Assembly: GCA_003644265.1 (NCBI GenBank) | Contig: QNBX01000201.1 | Location: 1 to 7,119, forward strand | DNA from: Planctomycetota bacterium | GTDB lineage: Bacteria; Planctomycetota; B15-G4 | Direction of reading: 5' to 3' | Length of the DNA: 7,119 nucleotides | Part shown: positions 1-5,649 of the stretch, one piece after another | Layout: the number at the start of each line of letters is the position of its first letter | How positions within the stretch are numbered: position 1 is the stretch's first letter | Translations under genes and position numbers: made by a program | The notes under the pieces: generated by a model | Seen by the model: the letters and a program-made list of their open reading frames with translations, nothing else | What the model was told of the DNA's origin: nothing | The model's database searches: none

Positions 1-123
1 CAGTTCCTGCAGGCGCAGGGCTTCGAGAACGTCACCAACATCAGCGGCGGCGTCATGGCCTGGCACAATGCCAACCTGCCCACCACCTCGGGCGCACCCG
101 AGCCCGGCGAAGGCGAGTTCTAG
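1..123 (+). CDS. Rhodanese-domain protein, C-terminal end only (5' truncated)
   Basis: The reading frame is open from base 1 and ends at TAG 121-123, giving 40 visible residues. They contain the pattern GFENVTNISGGVMAWHNANLP, which matches the end of a rhodanese (sulfurtransferase) domain: the GF-x-NV strand, the GG-(I/V)-x-A-W helix start and the closing LP. A short Pro/Gly/Glu tail (about 13 residues) follows, as in many single-domain rhodaneses. The catalytic cysteine loop of the family lies upstream and is outside the window, so activity, full length and any fused N-terminal domain cannot be judged. The next gene starts 23 nt after this stop on the same strand, so the two are probably co-transcribed. 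Family call is by motif; the substrate is unknown. Confidence 0.78.
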   Translation, partial: QFLQAQGFENVTNISGGVMAWHNANLPTTSGAPEPGEGEF

Positions 124-146
124 CCCGACCCCCCTCTCGTCACGAC

Positions 147-1340
147 ATGCCCCGACGACATCTCCTGCTGGCGGGTTCCTGGGGACCTGAGCGCATCCCG
201 GCGCGCCCCCATCGCGACGACACCGACTGGTACCTGCCACTCCACGTCCGTGACGAAGTGGGCGCCCGCGAACGCCTTGCCGCACAGGTCGCTGCCGGGG
301 CCGATGTCATCGTCGCGCCCACCTGGCGGACGCACCGGCGTGCGCTGCTGCCGCTGGGCGAGACTCGCCGGGCAGCGGCGTGGACGGCGGCGGCCGTGCG
401 CGTGGCCCGTGATGCCCTCGAGGTGGGCCTGGAGCGCCGAGCCGAACTGCTGGCCGACGCACCTGCTGACGACTCGCGGCGTGGCCGACCGACACCACTG
501 ATCGCCGCGTCGTTGCCGGCGCTCGATGATGAACCCGAGGCCGGCACGGGCCGGCTCATGCCGCACGAAGCTGCCACCGAGCGCGACTACCGTGACCAGG
601 CCGGCGTGCTGACCGACGCCGAGCCCGACCTGCTGCTGGTGGAGAGTCAGCGGGGCGAGGCCGAGGTGCGCGTGGCCATCACCGAGGCGGCGGCCACCGG
701 GCTGCCGGCATGGGCGGCGATACAGCCGTCGGCGCTGGCTGCTGCCGACATCGAGGCCTGGCTTGAATGGAGCGGCCAGGCGGGGCTGGAGCGGATCTTG
801 CTGCCCTCGCTCGCCGCTGCCGCGCTGGCGGCCGATGGCGACCTGCCCTGGGGCGCCGTGCCACGAGACAAAGACGTCATCCCCGACTGGCTCGATGCCG
901 GTGCGGGAGTGGTGGCCTGCCTCGATGGTGCATCAGTCGCGGTGATGGAGCCACTCCGTGCCGCCATCGACGACTACGAGCGCACGGAGCTGGAGACGGC
1001 TCGAGCACCCGCTCGTCGCTGGGAGGATCACGTGACACACGCCGCCGCCATCGCACCCGGTGGAGCCGCGGTGTGGCTGGGGGAGCGCTCGCCGGCACCC
1101 CTCCCCGACGGCTTCGAGTGGATCGTCGTCGATGCCGCGGAAGCGCCACACCTGCCAGATGATCACTACCGGCTCGTCGTCGACGCCGGCCACTCGCCCG
1201 ACCTGGGCCGTCTGCTGGAAGGGGGCGGCATCCTTGCCTGCAAGGATGGCAGCGCGCCACGCGGCGAAGTAGACCTACAGCTGCTCACGCTCGATGACAA
1301 GGCTGGACCGGCCCTGCTGATCTACCGCCGCGAGGGCTGA
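147..1340 (+). CDS. Homocysteine S-methyltransferase-like protein, zinc cysteines missing, with C-terminal extension
   Basis: A 397-residue protein. Residues 6-60 fit the start of the homocysteine S-methyltransferase (Hcy-binding, TIM-barrel) family: LLLAGSWGPER stands where the family has LLDGGMGTEL, and AAGADVIVAPTWRT (49-62) where it has AGADIITTNTY. Residues 144-191 also fit, with the Y-R-D-Q segment, a DLLLVES strand (161-167, family LLxET) and GLPAWAAI. The barrel appears to end near 280. The family's three zinc-binding cysteines (one Cys, then a GGCC pair) are not there: the only cysteines are C258, at the expected GGCC place but in GVVACLDG, and C365. Residues about 290-397 are an extra region rich in beta/alpha-like pattern that I cannot assign. 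The ATG at 147 is the natural start because no near upstream in-frame start exists; no Shine-Dalgarno is visible, so it may depend on translation of the rhodanese gene 23 nt upstream. Probably a non-canonical or inactive family member; substrate unknown. Confidence 0.8.
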   Translation: MPRRHLLLAGSWGPERIPARPHRDDTDWYLPLHVRDEVGARERLAAQVAAGADVIVAPTWRTHRRALLPLGETRRAAAWTAAAVRVARDALEVGLERRAELLADAPADDSRRGRPTPLIAASLPALDDEPEAGTGRLMPHEAATERDYRDQAGVLTDAEPDLLLVESQRGEAEVRVAITEAAATGLPAWAAIQPSALAAADIEAWLEWSGQAGLERILLPSLAAAALAADGDLPWGAVPRDKDVIPDWLDAGAGVVACLDGASVAVMEPLRAAIDDYERTELETARAPARRWEDHVTHAAAIAPGGAAVWLGERSPAPLPDGFEWIVVDAAEAPHLPDDHYRLVVDAGHSPDLGRLLEGGGILACKDGSAPRGEVDLQLLTLDDKAGPALLIYRREG

Positions 1341-1369
1341 GCCCCGGCCGAACGAATGTAGTCGTGGCG

Positions 1370-1391
1370 CCCCGCCTCACGAGCCTCGGGG
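1370..1391. terminator. Candidate hairpin just after the methyltransferase-like gene
   Basis: CCCCG (1370-1374) can pair with CGGGG (1387-1391) around a 12-nt loop, starting 29 nt past the stop of the + strand gene. There is no T-tract behind it, and a 5-bp GC stem is easily found by chance in DNA of this composition. It is listed because of its position only. Confidence 0.2.
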
Positions 1392-1412
1392 TGGATCGTG
1401 CTCCGGCGTCTT

Positions 1413-1442
1413 GGGCGGGAGGGACCGACCGGTCTTCCGCCC
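1413..1442. terminator. Candidate two-part hairpin in the convergent gap
   Basis: GGGCGG (1413-1418) pairs with CCGCCC (1437-1442). Inside this, GACC (1423-1426) pairs with GGTC (1431-1434) around the loop GACC, with a small asymmetric internal loop between the two helices. It is one of the more compact stem-loops in the gap and lies between convergent genes, where a bidirectional stop for transcription would be expected. There is no U-run on either strand, so it would not be a textbook intrinsic terminator. Confidence 0.3.
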
Positions 1443-1584
1443 GACCTCGTGGATCGGGGCGCCGGTCCCGCACCGCCGTGAGCAGCCACCTCCCGCGGCA
1501 CCACCCACGGCCAACTCGTCAGATGGTGTGCCGGGTGGCCTTACGCAAGTGGCCTGGCCACCGTGGCGCGGCATGGCGCTCATC

Positions 1585-1630
1585 TCCATGCCCGCAGGCT
1601 GACTGAGCCATGCCCGTGCGGGCATCAGGA
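1585..1630. other. Inverted repeat with mutually exclusive pairings; possible structured RNA
   Basis: ATGCCCGCA (1588-1596) is the exact reverse complement of TGCGGGCAT (1617-1625), a perfect 9-bp stem. After a 2-nt bulge it can continue as TCC (1585-1587) with GGA (1628-1630). Its 20-nt loop contains a second stem, GGCT (1597-1600) with AGCC (1606-1609). The nonamer CCATGCCCG occurs twice, at 1586-1594 and 1608-1616, so CGGGCAT (1619-1625) could instead pair with the second copy in a local 7-bp hairpin; GCATGG (1571-1576) can also pair with either CCATGC copy. The pairings are seen in the sequence. A role as RNA switch, 3' UTR structure or repeat element is inference, and the strand is undetermined. 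Confidence 0.35.
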
Positions 1631-1641
1631 TGGTAGGACGT

Positions 1642-1701
1642 GGGTGGCTCGATTCGCTCAGGGTGCCGTTGCCGAGACCCTGCACCCGGCTACGGCCACC
1701 C
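1642..1701. other. Nested two-helix inverted repeat; possible structured RNA or terminator
   Basis: GGGTGGC (1642-1648) is the exact reverse complement of GCCACCC (1695-1701). Between them CAGGGT (1659-1664) pairs with ACCCTG (1677-1682) around a 12-nt loop. An alternative inner pairing, GGGTGC (1661-1666) with GCACCC (1682-1687), competes with it. The outer helix closes the inner one in register, which is what a real folded element would show. It lies 56 nt past the ABC1 stop on the - strand, so it could also serve as that gene's 3' end. No T-tract is visible. Confidence 0.3.
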
Positions 1702-1756
1702 CGCGTGACATATGACCAGATGTGGCGCTCGGTTCTGCGAGCCTCGGGCGGCGGGC

Positions 1757-4039
1757 CTAGCTCGACCCGGAGACGCGCCTGATCATCAGCAGGCTGAAAC
1801 CCAGGAAGCCGAGGAAGCCCAGGACGACCAGCGTGGCCACGTCGTTGCTCACCGCGTCGCTCAGGAGCATCACCGCGAGCACTACGGCCAGGGCGATGAG
1901 CTGCCCCGCGATGATGAGTCCGATGGTGAGGTTGCGGCTGGCAGAGCCGATCGAGCTCATGCCCTTCTGCAGGTCGCTGGTGTCCACCTTGACCACGAAC
2001 TTGCCCTTCTGATACTGGTCGACCCAGGAGAGCGTGGCCTCCCGCAGCGAGGGCATTCGCTTGACCAGCTCGATGGCGGTCGAAGTGGCCTCCTTCTTGG
2101 CCATCTCGATGATGCGTTCCTGCGTGATCTGCTCGCCCACCAGCTCGGTGGCGATGTCATAACCCGTATCCACGAGCGGCAACTGTGGGCTCAGCTTGCG
2201 GACCAGCTCCTCGACCTGCACCAGGGCCTTCACCGCGAGGGCGAGCGCCTGGTCGAGGCGCAGGTTGCTCTTGTTCAGGACATCGAACATGGCAGCCACG
2301 AGCCGGGAGAAACTGGCCTCACCGTAGATCCAGTACTGGTAGAAGACACGACGGATCTGGCTGCGGAAGTGCGCCTCGTCGAAGGGCCCCGTCTCTTCAC
2401 AGAGCCCGATGATCGAGGTCGCCAGGCCGTCCGGATCGCGCTGACGCAGTGCCCACATCAGGCCCATCAGCTGCAAGCGTCGGCCGCTGTCGAGCTCGCC
2501 AACCAGGCCCATGTCGATGAAGTTGATGGTGCCGTCGGCCGTGTCGATGATGACGTTGCCCGGGTGCGGATCGCCGTGGAAGAAGCCGTCCACCAGCACC
2601 TGCTTGATCATGGCCCGGATGAGGCGGCGAGCCACGAGGTCGCGATCCACGCCGGCCGCGTCAAGCGCCTCGACCTCGGTGGCCTTGACGCCACCGACGT
2701 ACTCCATGGTGATGACGCGCCGGGAGCTGTACCCCAGGTAGATGGTGGGGATGTGGATGCCGTCGAGACCCTCGCAGATCTCGGCCAGGCGAAGAGCGTT
2801 ATAGGCCTCGTTCTCGTAGTCCAACTCACTGATGACGCCGTCACCGAACTCGTGGATCATGGCGCTCAGGTTCATCGTGCGCGCCAGGCTCACGCGATGC
2901 TCGGCCTGCTGGGCGAGGTCTTCCATGTTGCCGAGGTCGGCCATGACCATGCGCTGGACGTCGGGGCGTTGCACCTTGACCACGACCTCGGATCCATCCG
3001 CCAGCGTGGCGCGATGGACCTGCGCCAGCGAGGCTGAGCCGAGGGGTTCCTGGTCGAAGGTCGAGAACGCGTCGCGAGGGTTGCGACCGAGCTCGGACTT
3101 CACCACCGCCCGGACCTGCTCGACCGGGAAGGGCGGCACGTCAGACTGCAGCTTGACCATCTCGTCGCGCCAGGCCTGCGGCAGCACGTCAGCGCGACTG
3201 GACACCATCTGCCCGACCTTCACGTAGGTCGGCCCCAGCTGCTGCAGCATGATGCGCACCTTGGCCGGCGTTTCAAGGCTATCGAACTCGTCCGGGTCGC
3301 GCCCGAGCAGCCAGTCCCCGACATGACGGAAGCGATCCAGCCCCGTCCCTGCGAGGCTGATATCGATGCCGTACTCGAAGATGATCTCGCGCACCTGCTG
3401 GAGCCGAAGGTTCTCGATGAGACGGTTGCGACGCGATAGCGGCAGCTGGTCAAGCAGGCGCCAGATGGGCTGGTCCTCACCGACGTCACGGAGCCGCGGC
3501 CGGTTGAGACCCAACAGGGTGTTGACCACCAGCAAGGTGAACGAGAACAGCGCACCGATGATGACGATCCAGATGATTCGCGGATCGGGCACCGCGACCT
3601 TGACATGCGTGAACCAGGTCACGAGCTCGACCGCCAGCCAGAAGACGATGATGTTGATGAGCACCGCCATCAGGCCGTAGGTGCGCACCACCAGCGAGCC
3701 GCTCAGCCCGGTCAGGACGGGCCGCACCAGCACGCCAACGAGAGCCAGTGCCAGGCCCAGCAGCAGGACCTCGAACAAGGCGGCGCCACCGAGCGTGAGC
3801 AGCGGCTCGTCGAAGACGTACAGCCCATCGCCATTCCGGCCGGGCAGGCGGATGAGCTGCGACACCAGCAGGAGCCCCATCAGCGTCAATCCGTTGATCA
3901 GGACGCGGACGAGGAAGGGTCGCACCCAACTCCAGCCGGGCCCGCTGCGCCGACCGGGAGGTGGCTCGACGGGCGCTGCGACTACCGCGCGGTCGTCAGG
4001 ATCTTGTGGCTCCCCCACATCCGGCCGCTCGTCAGCCAC
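1757..4039 (-). CDS. ABC1/AarF/UbiB-family kinase-like membrane protein with N-terminal YvlD/holin-4-like domain
   Basis: A 760-residue protein. The ABC1 (UbiB/COQ8/AarF) atypical kinase domain covers about 210-620 and its marks are intact: KVGQ (274-277) with SSRADVLP (280-287), the small-residue nucleotide loop GSASLAQVH (334-342), catalytic lysine K355 in VVVKVQRP, the ExD-type E405/D407 in ELDYENEA, the catalytic loop HGDPHPGN (488-495) and metal-binding D509 in IDMG. Two C-terminal TM segments (about 703-726 and 733-753) resemble the membrane tail of bacterial UbiB. The N-terminal 180 residues add about four TM segments (41-62, 83-107, 119-143, 155-177); VGVLVRPVL and the following YGLMAVLINIIVFWL resemble the YvlD/phage_holin_4_2 membrane family. 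UbiB/COQ8 relatives support ubiquinone or other isoprenoid lipid metabolism; the substrate here is unknown. The start is GTG at 4039 (in-frame stop at 4057-4055, no obvious Shine-Dalgarno); a GTG at codon 8 is an alternative. A 98-nt gap separates it from the kelch gene, so it may have its own promoter. Confidence 0.9.
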   Translation of the reverse strand: MADERPDVGEPQDPDDRAVVAAPVEPPPGRRSGPGWSWVRPFLVRVLINGLTLMGLLLVSQLIRLPGRNGDGLYVFDEPLLTLGGAALFEVLLLGLALALVGVLVRPVLTGLSGSLVVRTYGLMAVLINIIVFWLAVELVTWFTHVKVAVPDPRIIWIVIIGALFSFTLLVVNTLLGLNRPRLRDVGEDQPIWRLLDQLPLSRRNRLIENLRLQQVREIIFEYGIDISLAGTGLDRFRHVGDWLLGRDPDEFDSLETPAKVRIMLQQLGPTYVKVGQMVSSRADVLPQAWRDEMVKLQSDVPPFPVEQVRAVVKSELGRNPRDAFSTFDQEPLGSASLAQVHRATLADGSEVVVKVQRPDVQRMVMADLGNMEDLAQQAEHRVSLARTMNLSAMIHEFGDGVISELDYENEAYNALRLAEICEGLDGIHIPTIYLGYSSRRVITMEYVGGVKATEVEALDAAGVDRDLVARRLIRAMIKQVLVDGFFHGDPHPGNVIIDTADGTINFIDMGLVGELDSGRRLQLMGLMWALRQRDPDGLATSIIGLCEETGPFDEAHFRSQIRRVFYQYWIYGEASFSRLVAAMFDVLNKSNLRLDQALALAVKALVQVEELVRKLSPQLPLVDTGYDIATELVGEQITQERIIEMAKKEATSTAIELVKRMPSLREATLSWVDQYQKGKFVVKVDTSDLQKGMSSIGSASRNLTIGLIIAGQLIALAVVLAVMLLSDAVSNDVATLVVLGFLGFLGFSLLMIRRVSGSS

Positions 4040-4137
4040 GGGCAGAACTGGACGTCAACGCTGCAAGGACGGACTGTGCTCGACGTTTCACCAGAGCACC
4101 CTAGCACGATGTGGTCGGGCATCAGGCACGACTCAGG
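4040..4137 (-). other. 98-nt gap before the ABC1 kinase-like gene
   Basis: This non-coding stretch separates the kelch gene from the ABC1 gene on the same strand. It is long enough for a promoter, but no convincing -35/-10 pair and no strong terminator hairpin are visible. It is therefore open whether the ABC1 gene belongs to the Rieske-cytochrome-kelch transcript or is transcribed separately. Confidence 0.4.
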
Positions 4138-5634
4138 TCAGGAGCGGTACTGCTCCTCATCGGGCATCTTGAGCCGGCCGCGGGACAGCTTCGAGAGCAC
4201 GCGCTTGCTCGACTCCGGCCGTGAGAAGGCGATGCCGATGATGACGAGGAGGACGAAGTTGGTCATGCCTACACCCATGGCCATGAGATAGCCGAGCTCT
4301 TGCCCGACCGCACCCTTGATCGCCAGCCCCGGGACGGTGGCGCCGGCGACACCGAGCTGGAAGAACGGCGGCCGCGGTGACAGGGCTGTGCGCAGCATGC
4401 CGTCGGTGGCGCCATCGGGGGTCTGGCCACCGAAGATGAAGGCGTGTGCCCCGACACCGGCGATGGGCGCATCAGCCGTACCCACCGGCAGGTCGGTCTG
4501 ATCAAGCTGCTGCCAGCCGTCGGCAAGATCGCCGCTGGCAGTGTCCGGCACGGCCCACAGCACCGACTCCTGCGGCACGCCGTCGGCATCGAAGCCGCCG
4601 ATGACATAGACGGCGCCATTGGAGCTGAATGCCGTGGCATCGGTGCGCGGCGCTGGCAGCGCCTGATCCTGTGGCGCGATGGCCCAGCCGACGAGACGGC
4701 CGGCCTCGTTGGTGGCGGCCTCACGCTCGTGCAGCACCAAGCGGAAGACAGTATCAGTGGCGCCATCGGGTCCCTCGCCGCCGATGACATAGACGATATC
4801 GGCGATCGACGCCGCCACCACGTCAGCACGCGGCTCCGGCAGCGCCAGCCCATCGAGGGGCTGCCACGCCATCAGCTCATCGTCATCGACCTCGGTCCAC
4901 GCGACATAGGCACCATCGGTGGGCTCACCGTTAGCGTCTCGACCGCCGAGCAGCACGAATCCGGCCGTACCAGTGACGACGCCGGCACCGCTCAGCGGTT
5001 GCGGCAGCGTCAGCTCTTCGGTGCGGTTCTCGCCGTTGGAAAGCTCCCAGCCGGTCAACACGCCTTCTTCGACGATGCCGCGATAGACGGTGGCAGTGGG
5101 CGCACCGGAGGCATCCAGTCCGCCGATCACGTAGGGGACGCCACCGAAGAGGCCGACCGCTGCATCGGCGCGGGCTTCCGGCAATGCCGGGCCCTCGCTC
5201 CAACCAGTCACGTTGCCCTCATCGGTGACCTCGGTGACGACGACATCGGCCGTGGGGCCGTCAGCGGTAGCGCCGCCGATGAGGTAGATGCTGGTGCCCG
5301 ACTGGTACGCCGAGGCACCCGAGCGCGCCGACGGCAGCGCCACCTCGTCAGGACTGGGCTGCCACGGCAGCGTCGCGCCGGCCGGTGCCGGGCAGGGTAG
5401 ATCCTCGTTGTCGACCGGACACAGGTTCACGACCGAGGCGAAGTTGTAGCCCACCTCGATGGTGGTGCTGGTGGTGAAGTAGTAGGTCCAGTTGGGCACG
5501 ACCCCGAGCATGAAGAGGATGAAGAGGAACCAGAAGGTCGCCTTCAGCCCGGCCCAGGTCCAGCCGTCAGCATCGAACAACCCGAAAGCGACTCGTCGGC
5601 GGGTGGCGCCCGGCGGTAGTGCTTGCTGTGCCAC
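4138..5634 (-). CDS. Membrane-anchored six-blade kelch-repeat protein, downstream of Rieske and cytochrome c genes
   Basis: A 498-residue protein. A basic N-terminus (RRR at 12-14) is followed by one TM segment (about 31-50), then C72 and C81, then six kelch-like repeats over about 89-424. Each repeat has a W near its start, an LP-x-x-(R/A) turn and a hydrophobic strand ending in a GG pair: YLIGG (117-121), YVIGG (168-172), VLLGG (227-231), YVIGG (282-286), YVIGG (343-347) and FIFGG (399-403), most followed by D-x-x-G-x-P/A-T. A second TM segment (about 447-470) and a basic tail (SKRVLSKLSRGR) follow. Charge bias places both ends in the cytoplasm and the six-blade beta-propeller outside. The GTG start at 5634 is supported by AGGAG at 5645-5641, 6 nt upstream; the cytochrome gene ends 15 nt before. 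This spacing points to one operon and a role with the electron-transfer proteins, for example as an accessory subunit. No catalytic residues are recognised and the function is unknown. Confidence 0.88.
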   Translation of the reverse strand: MAQQALPPGATRRRVAFGLFDADGWTWAGLKATFWFLFILFMLGVVPNWTYYFTTSTTIEVGYNFASVVNLCPVDNEDLPCPAPAGATLPWQPSPDEVALPSARSGASAYQSGTSIYLIGGATADGPTADVVVTEVTDEGNVTGWSEGPALPEARADAAVGLFGGVPYVIGGLDASGAPTATVYRGIVEEGVLTGWELSNGENRTEELTLPQPLSGAGVVTGTAGFVLLGGRDANGEPTDGAYVAWTEVDDDELMAWQPLDGLALPEPRADVVAASIADIVYVIGGEGPDGATDTVFRLVLHEREAATNEAGRLVGWAIAPQDQALPAPRTDATAFSSNGAVYVIGGFDADGVPQESVLWAVPDTASGDLADGWQQLDQTDLPVGTADAPIAGVGAHAFIFGGQTPDGATDGMLRTALSPRPPFFQLGVAGATVPGLAIKGAVGQELGYLMAMGVGMTNFVLLVIIGIAFSRPESSKRVLSKLSRGRLKMPDEEQYRS

Positions 5635-5649
5635 GTCCTTCTCCTGCCC
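5635..5649 (-). promoter_or_regulatory. Ribosome binding site of the kelch-protein gene
   Basis: The 15 nt between the cytochrome gene's TAG and the GTG at 5634 contain AGGAG (5645-5641) followed by AAGG. The 6-nt spacing from AGGAG to the start codon is near ideal. This decides the GTG at 5634 as start and shows that the kelch protein is translated from the same transcript as the cytochrome fusion. Confidence 0.8.

Larger units (their letters stand above)
1341..1756. other. 416-nt gene-free convergent intergenic region, rich in inverted repeats
   Basis: This lies between the stops of the homocysteine methyltransferase-like gene (+) and the ABC1 kinase-like gene (-). The open frames inside are short, overlap in several frames and on both strands, and show no family pattern, so I call no gene. 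The region holds many potential hairpins: 1370-1391, 1413-1442, 1534-1562, 1585-1630, 1642-1701 and a weak 5-bp stem GCTCG/CGAGC at 1727-1742, just past the ABC1 stop. None is followed by a clear run of T on the relevant strand, so classical intrinsic terminators are not evident. It contains no recognisable tRNA, and I did not see the conserved cores of RNase P RNA, tmRNA or SRP RNA. It may terminate transcription from both sides, or encode a small structured RNA. Confidence 0.6.

Noticed and set aside
877..1260. Arg-rich - strand open frame inside the methyltransferase-like gene
   Set aside because: Arg/Pro/His-rich composition typical of a shadow frame; the + strand protein has a clear family match over the same bases.
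1641..1660. GGCTCGATTC resembling the T-loop of a tRNA or tmRNA
   Set aside because: The flanking bases do not form a 5-bp T-stem, no acceptor stem, anticodon arm or CCA end is placed correctly, and a better helix (1642-1648 with 1695-1701) uses the same bases.
1377..1685. - strand open frame (102 codons, GTG start) inside the convergent gap
   Set aside because: It has low-complexity Gly/Pro/Arg composition, no ribosome binding site and no family pattern, and it competes with other frames of similar length, as expected in GC-rich non-coding DNA.
1712..3037. Long + strand open frame (441 codons) opposite the ABC1 gene
   Set aside because: It is rich in His, Asp, Gln and Leu in the pattern of an antisense shadow, matches no family, and covers conserved kinase motifs encoded on the other strand.
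4040..4137. Possible promoter for the ABC1 gene (CTGATG, 16 nt, TAGGGT on the - strand)
   Set aside because: The match to -35/-10 consensus is too weak to separate from chance in this base composition.
3605..4291. + strand open frame (228 codons) across the ABC1 start and the kelch end
   Set aside because: Gln/His-rich shadow composition with no domain; it runs antisense to two supported genes.
4406..4770. 14-nt direct repeat GTGGCGCCATCGGG at 4406-4419 and 4757-4770
   Set aside because: Both copies encode the PDGAT turn of different kelch repeats, so protein repeat structure explains it; it is not a mobile or regulatory repeat.
4444..5400. Long + strand open frame (318 codons) opposite the kelch gene
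   Set aside because: Its regularity mirrors the kelch repeats on the - strand, which carry clear repeat signatures; this frame shows no family pattern.
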